A DNA stretch of 14,470 nucleotides from Fidelibacterota bacterium. Lineage in GTDB: Bacteria > Fidelibacterota > Fidelibacteria > Fidelibacterales > Fidelibacteraceae. Below the pieces are notes generated by a model, which was not told the DNA's origin, did no database searches, and was given only the letters and a program-made list of their open reading frames with translations. The position numbers and the translations under genes were made by a program. The stretch spans positions 1-14,470 of the forward strand of contig JAOZRH010000041.1 of the NCBI GenBank assembly GCA_029931905.1, given 5' to 3'. Shown here piece after piece: positions 6,972-14,133 of this stretch (within the stretch, counting starts at the first letter, position 1; every line of letters starts with the position of its first letter).

Positions 6972-7001
6972 CTTAATCTTGACCTTGACCTTAATCTTAA
7001 A
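6972..7001 (-). repeat. Degenerate 6-bp tandem repeat in the mbsJ-mbsK spacer
   Basis: Five consecutive hexamers on the plus strand follow CTTRAY or a close variant: CTTAAT, CTTGAC, CTTGAC, CTTAAT, CTTAAA. They lie within the 85-base gap (6920-7004), right after the mbsJ stop in transcription order. No gene is seen in the gap; its left end supplies the mbsK ribosome-binding site (AAGGAAAA). Confidence 0.8.
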
Positions 7002-7004
7002 ATA

Positions 7005-7646
7005 CTACCAATTAAAATCTGGCATATTCCAGTCTTTAATTATTTGTTTTTGATTCTTTTTGTACCAATCGAAGTTTTCTGCATATTTATTCATACCATC
7101 AGCTTTTCCAGTTTTTATTTTTTCTTTTAATTTATTAAATCCAGCAATTATTGCTTCTGGTCTTGGCATACATCCTGCAATATAAACATCTACAGGTATA
7201 TAATGATCAATCCTATTTATTGTATTATAACTATCGTAATACATTCCACCATTTATTGTACAACTTCCTAAAGCAATTACAAATTTTGGTCCTTGCATTT
7301 GTTCGTAACTTCTCACAATCCTTTTTACCGTTTTCATTGAAGCATAACCACCAATAATAAAAACACCTGATTGTCTTGGAGTTGGTCTGCCAGCAATTCC
7401 ATATCGAGATATATCAAATCTTGATGTCATCAATGGTCTTAATTCAACAGCTCCACAACCTGTTCCAAAACCAAGAAACCAAAGCGATTGAGCTCTGCCC
7501 CAATTCAAAAATTTCTCAAGATATTTATTTAATGGAGGAACAGAAGTTGGACGAGCATCACTAAAAAGTTGACGCTCTTTCTCCGGCAAACCTTCATTTG
7601 CTAATTTCATTTGTTCTTCAATTTTTTCTATGTCTTCTTTTTTCAT
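7005..7646 (-). CDS. mbsJ: NuoB-like iron-sulfur subunit with only three Cys (MbsJ)
   Basis: 213 residues; homolog of NuoB and of the small subunit of group 4 hydrogenases, carrying the [4Fe-4S] cluster nearest the active site. The NuoB core is clear: FLGFGTGCGAVELRPLM (57-73), GRPTPRQSGVFIIGG (86-100), ALGSCTINGGMY (125-136) and IAGCMPRPEAIIAG (156-169). NuoB has two adjacent Cys at the first site, but here the pair reads Cys64-Gly65. The whole protein has three cysteines: 64, 129 and 159. Archaeal MBS is proposed to reduce sulfane sulfur at a site-differentiated cluster held by three Cys in this subunit, so this pattern supports a sulfur or disulfide reductase. The ATG at 7646 has AAAGGAAAGAG upstream. 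The charged C-terminal tail (about 170-213) may bind neighbouring subunits. Confidence 0.92.
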   Translation of the reverse strand: MKKEDIEKIEEQMKLANEGLPEKERQLFSDARPTSVPPLNKYLEKFLNWGRAQSLWFLGFGTGCGAVELRPLMTSRFDISRYGIAGRPTPRQSGVFIIGGYASMKTVKRIVRSYEQMQGPKFVIALGSCTINGGMYYDSYNTINRIDHYIPVDVYIAGCMPRPEAIIAGFNKLKEKIKTGKADGMNKYAENFDWYKKNQKQIIKDWNMPDFNW

Positions 7647-7739
7647 GATTCTCTTTCCTTTATTTTTATAAGCTTACAAATATACAATATTCAATTTGTG
7701 GCTTTAAATTTCCAGTGTCCAATTTCTAATCTCTTTTCC
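7647..7739 (-). other. 93-base intergenic spacer between mbsM and mbsJ
   Basis: No gene is seen here. The left end has AAAGGAAAGAG as ribosome-binding site for mbsJ. On the plus strand AATTTCCA (7707-7714) and AATTTCTA (7721-7728) form an imperfect direct repeat at 14-base spacing. ACAAAT and ATTTGT flank a loop of about 12 bases between roughly 7670 and 7700, too AT-rich to count as a terminator. A weak promoter-like pair on the minus strand (TTGAAT, 17 bases, TTATAA) is possible but unconvincing in such AT-rich DNA. Confidence 0.5.
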
Positions 7740-8651
7740 TTAAAAATACGAAATAAAAATTATTGAAATAATCCCTATAATAGTTGGCCATTTTAAGAAA
7801 AATCTAAATGATTGTTCTGGTCTAAAACGAGGAAATGAAGCACCAATTATTACAGAAACAAGATATATTAGAAATGTTTTTATCATCATTATTGGAAGAT
7901 TAGTTGCGCCACCAAAAAACAAATTCATAAAAAGTACTAATTTTGCTGCTCCAAATAAACCTCTATTTGTTTGAAGTGTTGCGAGAAAACTACCATTCAT
8001 TTCAATTGGTGGACCAATCGGAATTTCTTGTGGAGCTAATACTAAGCTGAATGGCGAATGCATATTCATTCCCAAAAGTGAAATCATAGCAGCTATTACT
8101 GCAAATGGATTTGTAAATAATGTCCAATTTAAAATGCCACCTTGTTGAGCTGCAACAATTGTTGTTATATTAAGTGAATTATATTGAATAGCAACAGCAA
8201 TTACTGCAAGTGAAAATGGTAATTCAAATGTTGACATTTGCGACAATCCACGAGCAATTCCAAGTGGTGAATATGGATGTCCACCTTCACCTGCTCCAAG
8301 TGCCATTCCCAATTGTCCAAAAAATATAAAATACATTACAAGGAGTAAATCTCCTGCCATTGAAAAATTTGCAAAAACAGTTGATCCATAAATCACTGGA
8401 ATAAAAAGATAAGTTCCGAGTCCACCTCCAAAACGAAAAACAGGTCCAAGATAAAACATTATCCCATGCGATATTGAAACTCGTTTTCCATGTGATTTTA
8501 TAATATCAAGAAATGGTTGCCAAATGGGAGGACCATATCTTCCATGTACTCTTGCATAAATTTTTCTAACAATTCCACCAAGTGTAAGTCCCCAAACTAT
8601 AGCCACAATTACTGATATAATCGCATAAATAATTTTAATTAAAATATTCAT
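7740..8651 (-). CDS. mbsM: NuoH-like membrane anchor subunit (MbsM)
   Basis: 303 residues with about eight membrane helices; homologous to NuoH of complex I and MbhM/HycD of group 4 hydrogenases. It joins the peripheral redox arm to the membrane pumps. Visible motifs: ARVHGRYGPPIWQPFLDIIK (33-52), the NuoH R-x-Q-x-R-x-GP loop region; ARGLSQMSTFELPF (133-146) with the conserved loop glutamate E143; PIEMNGSF (215-222); and FPRFRPEQSFRFFLKW (273-288), equivalent to the NuoH PRxRxDQ loop. Length and order (directly after H, before J) match MBS/MBX clusters. The membrane block of the operon ends with this gene, and a 93-base spacer follows. Confidence 0.92.
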   Translation of the reverse strand: MNILIKIIYAIISVIVAIVWGLTLGGIVRKIYARVHGRYGPPIWQPFLDIIKSHGKRVSISHGIMFYLGPVFRFGGGLGTYLFIPVIYGSTVFANFSMAGDLLLVMYFIFFGQLGMALGAGEGGHPYSPLGIARGLSQMSTFELPFSLAVIAVAIQYNSLNITTIVAAQQGGILNWTLFTNPFAVIAAMISLLGMNMHSPFSLVLAPQEIPIGPPIEMNGSFLATLQTNRGLFGAAKLVLFMNLFFGGATNLPIMMIKTFLIYLVSVIIGASFPRFRPEQSFRFFLKWPTIIGIISIIFISYF

Positions 8652-8652
8652 A

Positions 8653-11600
8653 TTAAACTCCCATAATGAAATATATTACTACGATATACAAAATAATATG
8701 TAAAATATATGTCTGACCGTTTCCTGTATAAATACGACGGAAGAAATCGCCAAAAGTATGAGCCCATTCTGCACTGTCATGCCAAAATTCCCAAATTCTT
8801 GGTTTTCCCCATCCTCCCAAAGCTTTTCTAAAATGTGCATACATATTATGAGCAACATGAGTTGTTTGTGGTGATTCTGGTCTCTCCGCAGCATATACTA
8901 TATTAAATTGTTTTACAGTTTGAACTTTTCTGTTAAACAACATCAATAAAGCTAATGGAACAATAAAAACTCCCATCGTTACCAACATTACCATATTTCC
9001 ATTCCAATTTCCCAAGCTACTTGTAATATTATAACCATCAATTGCTATTGTTGAATTAAAATAATGACCAACAATTGAATTTAATGGTTGTATAATTAAA
9101 TTTGGAAACATTGAAATTGCCATAATTCCAATAATAAAGATATATTGTGGAATGATAAACCAAATCGGAGCTTCCTTTATATTTTGATGTTCATATTTCA
9201 ATTGTCCTAAGAATATTGTATGAATTAAGCGATATAAATATAAGAAACTTACAGCACTTGAGAAAAATAATACACCCGCTTGTAAATACCATCCCTTTTC
9301 AATAAATGATGAGTATATTAACCATTTTGCTCCAAATCCTGATAAAGGTGGAACTCCTGAAATGGCAATTATACCTATTAATACAGTTATATAAGTTAAT
9401 GGCATCTTTTTAATTAAACCACCCATTTCGTACATTTTCCTTGTATGAGTTCTATAATAAATTCCAGCAATTGCGATAAATAATGCTGATTTGAACATCA
9501 TATGATTGAAAGAAAGATATAATGCTGATATCCAACCAAGATGACTTAAAATCGCAATAGAAGCAACAATATAACCAACTTGACTCATACTTGAATATGC
9601 TAATAATCTTTTCGCATCTTCTTGGAAACTTGCAAGAAATGCACCAACTATTGCAGTTAACACACCAATCCAACCAATCCAATAAAACATATTAAATGTA
9701 GGAGTATTATTGACATAAGAAATTCCAATCATTAATAATCCCAAAACTCCAGCTTTCAATAAGATTGCAGAAATAAATGGTGAAACATCTGATTCTGCTT
9801 CGGCATGAGCTTCTGGCAACCAAATATGAACTCCAAGGGAACCTGATTTTATCATAAATCCTATTGCAAGTAAAATAGTTGATAATATCGGTAATTGAAT
9901 TTTTGCAATTGATACCATCAAAGCAGAATTTGAAACCAAACTCGGTGCTAAAGCAAATCCAACAATAAGTAAATATGCTCCTGCTGTTGAAAATATCATA
10001 TATAGCAATGAAGCTTTTTGTGCCCTTTTTCCTCTCATAATTAGAATAAATGAGGAAATTGTCATAAATTCCCAAGCTAAGAAAAATTCTAAATATGTTT
10101 TCGCAACTAATAAATTTCCAAATGAAAAAATCATCATTAATAGAAATCCATAAAATCCCTTGCTAAGTTTTTTTCTATTAAAAGTTGCAATAAGATTAAT
10201 CGCACTTCCAACTATAAAAATTATTCCAAAAAATAATTGTAAATTATTTTCAAGTGGATAAATATAATATCCATAAGCTCCAACTGCTCCAAGTGACAAA
10301 ATTGCTTTAATTTTCGATGGAATAAAATCTAATAAATAGATGATAATCACTGCAATAATTGGCAAATAATGAATTGTTTGGAAATTATATACAAACCGCA
10401 TCATCAGTACTGATATTATCAATGATATTCCGACAATAACTGTTGTGGAAAAATATTTAGCAAATTGAAATGGAATTTTTTCTTCTATCTCTGAATCATT
10501 CTTAACTGTAGCAGTAAACCATCTAAAAAGATAAATAACTTCAAAAAGAGATGATAATAAAATGACTCCTACAACAAAAAACATTTTTCCGTGAACAAGT
10601 AATTTTATAAATTCCCACTTTGCCCAAAAACCTGGAAACGGTGGCAATCCAGAAAGCGAAAATAATAAAAGACCAAATAATATTAATAAAAATTTATTCT
10701 CTTTTAAAATTCCCCAATCATTTATTTTTTCTTTTTTCACAATTCCAGTTATCCAAAAGAGTCCAGCTTTTGCAATTAGATGATTAATAAAAAATCCACC
10801 AACTATTACATATATTAATTTATTTGGTGAATTCATTGTAAAAATCAAAGCTGAAACTAATAATCCCATTTGACCGATTGATGAATATCCGAGAAGTCGT
10901 TTTGCATTTTGTTGTTTTAATCCCATCAAATTTGAAAAGAAAAAAGTAACAACTCCAGCAATACCAAAAATATTTAAAAGATTCTGTGGAAGTAATGGCA
11001 TTATTTTGTAAAAAACAAAAATTATTCCAGCAGAATTTACTACAGCAATCACAGAAGTAATTCCAGAATCGACCGATTCGTAAACATCTAAAGCCCAACC
11101 ATTTGCAGGAAACGGTTTCAATTCAATAAATACTGCAATTGCTAAAAGAAAAATAGCAATTACTCCATAATTCGTCAAACTATTTGGATCAATAAATTCT
11201 AAATTTAGATTTCCTGAAAAATAGTAAACAAATACTACACCAAGTAAAAAGAATGTTGAGGCAACTCCACCAGCAATCATATATTTAAACCCAGCAGAAA
11301 GCGATTTTTGATTTTTTGTTAGAATTGTTAAAGCATAAGTTGAAATTGAAAGAATCTCCAAAAATACAAAAATATTAAAAAGATCACGAGTCATCACCAA
11401 TCCATTAACTCCCATTATCAAAATTAAATATAGAATTAATGATGAAATATTACTTTCTTTAAATTTCTTAATTAAATAAATTGCAGATAATAGTCCAACT
11501 AAATTTGCAAATAACAATACAAATGATTCATATATACCTAACTGTAAATTGATTGATAAAGGTGCTTTAAAACCAGCTGTATTAATTGTTAATGTAGAAA

Positions 11601-11766
11601 CACCAAGAACCGTAAAGCGATAAAGCCAATCTGCAACAACAAAGACATTAAATGTTAATACACTATAAAACACAGTCAACGATAATTTCCGTCCAGCCTT
11701 ATCAATTATCGATAAAAGGAAACCTGTTGCAAGTGATAAAATTATTATATAAATTGGATTTACCAT
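8653..11766 (-). CDS. mbsH: Double MrpD/NuoL-like ion pump, MbsH-MbsH' fused in one chain
   Basis: 1037 residues, about twice a normal MrpD (about 490), with two proton-conducting transporter modules in a row. Module 1 (about 1-465) has the TM5 glutamate in NIFVFLEILS (E137), IELKPFPANGW (K217), NHLIAKAGLF (K333) and LPPFPGFWAKW (K383). Module 2 (about 470-945) has FFLAWEFMTIS (E566), the canonical KSGSLGVHIWLPEAHAEAES (K640), ISAILLKAGVLG (K671), NHMMFKSALF (K759) and VPPLSGFGAKW (K814). A tail of about 90 residues holds a long amphipathic stretch and one more membrane helix, like the ends of hydrogenase-4 and NuoL-type subunits. The archaeal MBS has two such pumps as separate genes H and H', while MBH has one; here they form one uninterrupted frame. 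Module 1 lacks the TM8 lysine present in module 2 (NSAG at 244-247 against LLKAG). It sits between mbsG (7-base overlap) and mbsM (one-base gap). Confidence 0.9.
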   Translation of the reverse strand: MVNPIYIIILSLATGFLLSIIDKAGRKLSLTVFYSVLTFNVFVVADWLYRFTVLGVSTLTINTAGFKAPLSINLQLGIYESFVLLFANLVGLLSAIYLIKKFKESNISSLILYLILIMGVNGLVMTRDLFNIFVFLEILSISTYALTILTKNQKSLSAGFKYMIAGGVASTFFLLGVVFVYYFSGNLNLEFIDPNSLTNYGVIAIFLLAIAVFIELKPFPANGWALDVYESVDSGITSVIAVVNSAGIIFVFYKIMPLLPQNLLNIFGIAGVVTFFFSNLMGLKQQNAKRLLGYSSIGQMGLLVSALIFTMNSPNKLIYVIVGGFFINHLIAKAGLFWITGIVKKEKINDWGILKENKFLLILFGLLLFSLSGLPPFPGFWAKWEFIKLLVHGKMFFVVGVILLSSLFEVIYLFRWFTATVKNDSEIEEKIPFQFAKYFSTTVIVGISLIISVLMMRFVYNFQTIHYLPIIAVIIIYLLDFIPSKIKAILSLGAVGAYGYYIYPLENNLQLFFGIIFIVGSAINLIATFNRKKLSKGFYGFLLMMIFSFGNLLVAKTYLEFFLAWEFMTISSFILIMRGKRAQKASLLYMIFSTAGAYLLIVGFALAPSLVSNSALMVSIAKIQLPILSTILLAIGFMIKSGSLGVHIWLPEAHAEAESDVSPFISAILLKAGVLGLLMIGISYVNNTPTFNMFYWIGWIGVLTAIVGAFLASFQEDAKRLLAYSSMSQVGYIVASIAILSHLGWISALYLSFNHMMFKSALFIAIAGIYYRTHTRKMYEMGGLIKKMPLTYITVLIGIIAISGVPPLSGFGAKWLIYSSFIEKGWYLQAGVLFFSSAVSFLYLYRLIHTIFLGQLKYEHQNIKEAPIWFIIPQYIFIIGIMAISMFPNLIIQPLNSIVGHYFNSTIAIDGYNITSSLGNWNGNMVMLVTMGVFIVPLALLMLFNRKVQTVKQFNIVYAAERPESPQTTHVAHNMYAHFRKALGGWGKPRIWEFWHDSAEWAHTFGDFFRRIYTGNGQTYILHIILYIVVIYFIMGV

Positions 11767-12113
11767 TTTAACTCCTGATAGTCATCTATTGAAAGTGATT
11801 TTCTTTTTTTATAAAGCTCAACAACAAAACTTAACATTAAAGCTGTTACTGCCAAACCAATTACAATCGCTGTTAATACCAATGCCGACGGAATTGGATC
11901 TACTACTTGTTGAACTGCTTTAGAAATGTCAACTGCACTATTTAGAATTGGTGCTGTTCTATTTCGTAAATACCCAATCGAAACAATTATAATGTGAATA
12001 CCCGTATCAGCAATTGAAAACCCGATTATAATTTTTATTAAATTTCTCTGTGAAAGCATTCCATAAATTCCGATGAGCAAGAGAACAAAACCTAAAATTA
12101 ATGTAAATATCAT
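11760..12113 (-). CDS. mbsG: MrpC/NuoK-like subunit (MbsG)
   Basis: 117 residues, three membrane helices, homologous to MrpC and to NuoK of complex I. Features seen: YGMLSQRNLIKIIIGFSIAD (residues 19-38), matching the NuoK/MrpC region after helix 1, and DPIPSALVLTAIVIGLAVTA (72-91), the very typical MrpC motif. The C-terminal 15 residues are charged. In MBH and MBS this subunit forms part of the ion path beside the MrpD-like pump. Its stop overlaps the start of the giant MrpD-like gene by 7 bases. Confidence 0.9.
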   Translation of the reverse strand: MIFTLILGFVLLLIGIYGMLSQRNLIKIIIGFSIADTGIHIIIVSIGYLRNRTAPILNSAVDISKAVQQVVDPIPSALVLTAIVIGLAVTALMLSFVVELYKKRKSLSIDDYQELKW

Positions 12114-12784
12114 TATTCACCTCTCATTGTATCTATTATATTTGTCAATTCCGATCCAACTTTCAACCCTATAAAAGAATAAATAATTGGAATCGCTCCC
12201 GCACTTATTAATTTGCCAAATTCACCTAATGGAATAATTTCAGCAGACAAAAATCCGATAGTTAAAACTAAACCAACAATTCCAATTACTATATAAAATG
12301 CACCAGAAAAAGATTCAACTATTTGTAAAATTGTATGATTGAATTTCATATTTACATCTGATAACATTAACAGTAAAAAGGCTGTTGCTATTACTACACC
12401 ACCTTGAAATCCTCCACCCGGAGTAAGATGACCATGTGTAAAAATATAAACCCCAAAAAGCACTATTAAAGCAAAGAGAAATGATGAAGTTGTTTGTAAA
12501 AGTTCAGAAGCAGGTCGTTTTTTCCCTTTTCGTTTACCTAACAAAAACCCAATTCCTACAGTTGCTAAAAAAAGAACTGTAACTTCACCGAGTGTATCTA
12601 AACCACGATAAGTAACAATTACCGAAGTAACAACATTTTGCGTATTAAGCTCATTTACAGATCCTCTAACATAATTTGATGCCAATTCACTTAAATTTTG
12701 AGAAAATTCAAAATTACTCATCAATGGCCAAAAAACCATCAACAAACCAACTATTGCGATAAGAACAAGTGTCTTTTTAATCAT
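12113..12784 (-). CDS. mbsF: MrpA-end plus MrpB fusion (MbhE+MbhF equivalent; MbsF)
   Basis: 223-residue membrane protein with two parts. Residues 1-85 hold an N-terminal helix, a loop, and TYRGLDTLGEVTVLFLA (58-74), which is the motif at the extreme C terminus of MrpA and in MbhE. Residues about 95-220 are an MrpB domain, with FTHGHLTPGGGFQGGVV (115-131) as its signature. In MBH of Pyrococcus these are two genes (mbhE, mbhF). As I recall, the archaeal mbx/mbs cluster has no separate E gene, so a joined form agrees with an MBS assignment. It contributes about six helices to the antiporter-derived module. It overlaps mbsD by 8 bases and shares one base with mbsG. Confidence 0.85.
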   Translation of the reverse strand: MIKKTLVLIAIVGLLMVFWPLMSNFEFSQNLSELASNYVRGSVNELNTQNVVTSVIVTYRGLDTLGEVTVLFLATVGIGFLLGKRKGKKRPASELLQTTSSFLFALIVLFGVYIFTHGHLTPGGGFQGGVVIATAFLLLMLSDVNMKFNHTILQIVESFSGAFYIVIGIVGLVLTIGFLSAEIIPLGEFGKLISAGAIPIIYSFIGLKVGSELTNIIDTMRGE

Positions 12785-13028
12785 TTTTATCCTCCTTTTG
12801 CACTTTATTTAATGCATAAAGAAAAATAATTGTTGTAAGACCAGAACCGATTGATGCTTCAGTCATCGCAACATCAGGTGAACCTAAAATTAAATAAATC
12901 ACACTTGCTAACAAACTGATTGTTCCTGCTGTAATAATTGCTGCAAGTAAATTTTTTAAATGTAGGGCAATTATTCCAGCGACTATCATTATAACTCCCA
13001 AAACTACTATCATTATTACGGAGATCAT
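12777..13028 (-). CDS. mbsD: MrpA C-terminal-domain protein, MbhD-like (MbsD)
   Basis: 83 residues, three membrane helices. The segment LGSPDVAMTEASIGSG (residues 48-63) matches the C-terminal MrpA/MbhD (DUF4040) motif SPDVAxTEAxxGxG. In classical Mrp antiporters this segment is the tail of the large MrpA protein. In MBH and MBS type complexes it is a separate small subunit, as here. No MrpA pump domain precedes it, which points to an Mrp-derived module of a respiratory complex rather than a free-standing Mrp antiporter. It overlaps both neighbours (4 and 8 bases). Confidence 0.87.
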   Translation of the reverse strand: MISVIMIVVLGVIMIVAGIIALHLKNLLAAIITAGTISLLASVIYLILGSPDVAMTEASIGSGLTTIIFLYALNKVQKEDKND

Positions 13029-13369
13029 ATTTTTTCTCCTTTATTTTCAATATTATCTTTTTTTAAGTCATCTTTTACTGTTTTATCAGTCAATTTTATA
13101 CCAACATAATGTGAAGCTCTTGCCAATGCATTTGACGAAACTGGATTTGTAAATATCACAAAAAGAATTAAAATCGAAATTTTTCCAAAACAACCACATT
13201 CTAAATGACCAATAGAAATTCCAAAAAGAAAAAGTATTGTTCCTAAAGTAGTAGCTTTTGTTCCAGCCTGCATTCTGTTATAAACATCTGGCATTCTAAA
13301 TATTCCTAATGCTCCCAAAAATAGAAATAACGAACCTATCAAGGTTATAATCGCACCTGTTAATTCCAT
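13025..13369 (-). CDS. mbsC: MrpG/MnhG-like subunit (MbsC)
   Basis: 114-residue protein with three predicted membrane helices and a charged tail of about 25 residues. The MrpG signature LGIFRMPDVYNRMQAGTKA (residues 21-39) is nearly canonical, and TNPVSSNALARASHY (74-88) matches the end of the family domain. It belongs to the Mrp-type membrane module. Its end overlaps the next start by four bases. An ECGC segment (57-60) lies between helices 2 and 3; I see no reason to call it a metal site. The lysine- and aspartate-rich tail after residue 92 is probably cytoplasmic. Confidence 0.88.
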   Translation of the reverse strand: MELTGAIITLIGSLFLFLGALGIFRMPDVYNRMQAGTKATTLGTILFLFGISIGHLECGCFGKISILILFVIFTNPVSSNALARASHYVGIKLTDKTVKDDLKKDNIENKGEKI

Positions 13370-13629
13370 TATATCCCCCTTTCCAAATAACGAGCAATTG
13401 CAACAATTCCTACAAAACTAATGAGTGCATAAACAATTGCTACATCAAGATAGATAATTCTATTAAAAGAATAAGCAATAAACACAATCAACGAAATTGC
13501 AATAATCGTCATTCCATCTAAGGCAACAGCTCTATCTGCAACTGTCGGTCCAAGTATCATTCGTATAAAAGTTAAAACAATTGCCACTAATGATATCATT
13601 CCTGCAATATTATAAATTATATTAGCCAA
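13369..13629 (-). CDS. mbsB: MrpF/MnhF-like subunit (MbsB), TTG start
   Basis: Small 86-residue protein with three predicted membrane helices. The MrpF signature is clear: RMILGPTVADRAVALD at residues 23-38 is the family R-x-x-x-GPT-x-x-DR-x-x-ALD loop after the first helix. It is a structural subunit of the Mrp-type cation/proton module. The start is a TTG at 13629, chosen because a GGAGG lies six bases upstream (13640-13636) and because the next ATG would remove the first ten residues of helix 1. It overlaps mbsA by 8 bases, and its stop shares one base with the mbsC start. Confidence 0.88.
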   Translation of the reverse strand: MANIIYNIAGMISLVAIVLTFIRMILGPTVADRAVALDGMTIIAISLIVFIAYSFNRIIYLDVAIVYALISFVGIVAIARYLERGI

Positions 13630-14116
13630 AGATTACCTCCAAATATTTTTCAAAATTTGATACAATTGATTTTGTTGCACCTTCAATATTTTCACTCGTT
13701 ACATCAATCCAATGAATATAAAAATATTCTTCTTTCATTTCTACAGTTAAAGTTCCAGGTGTAAGAGTAATTGAATTTGCTAAAATAGCCCTTCCAAGTG
13801 GACTTTTCAATTTTGTTTTTACTTTCACGATTCCCGGATTGATTGGCAATTTAGGATTAATGACTCTTAGTGCAACATCAACATTTGATTTAATAAGTTC
13901 TTTTAAAAATACAAATATGTATATGATACTATATATTATTGATTTTGGATTTAATTTTACATCACCTAAAACTGGCTGTAGTTTATTCATCATCGAAACA
14001 ATTATTAGAGATGTAATTACTCCAATTATTAATTCTTGAATATCAGTAGAAGTAAAAAGTATCCAAAAAATCATCATAATCAAAAATAGAAGTATTGAAT
14101 GTTTTAATTTTTTCAT
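13622..14116 (-). CDS. mbsA: MrpE/MnhE-like subunit of the Mrp antiporter module (MbsA)
   Basis: 164-residue membrane protein, the first gene of the antiporter block. MrpE proteins are accessory subunits of Na+/H+ antiporters and of the Mrp-derived membrane module in MBH and MBS complexes. Two or three hydrophobic segments fill residues 1-80. The soluble C-terminal half carries the family signature NSITLTPGTLTVE (residues 114-126), followed by YIHWIDV (133-139). The length is typical. The ATG at 14116 is preceded by AAAGG a few bases upstream. Its 3' end overlaps the next gene by 8 bases, which suggests translational coupling. The symbol follows the archaeal mbs order (A = MrpE); automatic pipelines would call it mnhE or mrpE. 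Confidence 0.9.
   Translation of the reverse strand: MKKLKHSILLFLIMMIFWILFTSTDIQELIIGVITSLIIVSMMNKLQPVLGDVKLNPKSIIYSIIYIFVFLKELIKSNVDVALRVINPKLPINPGIVKVKTKLKSPLGRAILANSITLTPGTLTVEMKEEYFYIHWIDVTSENIEGATKSIVSNFEKYLEVIFG
13636..13640 (-). promoter_or_regulatory. Shine-Dalgarno GGAGG deciding the TTG start of mbsB
   Basis: The minus strand reads GGAGG followed by six bases and then TTG. This is the strongest ribosome-binding site near that start. It supports initiation at TTG 13629 rather than at the internal ATG ten codons further on. It lies inside the end of mbsA, as expected for coupled translation. Confidence 0.75.
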
Positions 14117-14133
14117 TTTATAACCTTTTTTTA

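Noticed and set aside
7660..7700. Promoter or terminator hairpin before mbsJ
   Set aside because: The -35 and -10 matches are poor and the inverted repeat is only six A/T-rich pairs around a long loop; both are expected by chance in DNA of this composition.
5170..8651. Energy-converting NiFe hydrogenase (MBH/Ech)
   Set aside because: Gene order and folds fit, but the large subunit lacks the second Cys of both CxxC pairs, no maturation tail is present, and no hydrogenase maturation genes are seen.
9452..10075. Minus-strand alternative frames inside mbsH (also 8679-8894, 10820-11098)
   Set aside because: They lie wholly within the double pump gene in another frame and encode Cys/Tyr/Phe-rich nonsense-like sequence.
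5170..14116. Classical respiratory complex I (NuoA-N)
   Set aside because: NuoE, F, G, A and J are absent and the membrane part is of Mrp type (MrpB, C, E, F, G homologs). NuoB, C, D, H, I and L homologies are shared by all members of the superfamily.
8653..14116. Free-standing Mrp Na+/H+ antiporter operon
   Set aside because: There is no full MrpA, only its tail pieces as separate or fused small proteins, and the block runs straight into NuoH-, B-, C- and D-like genes.
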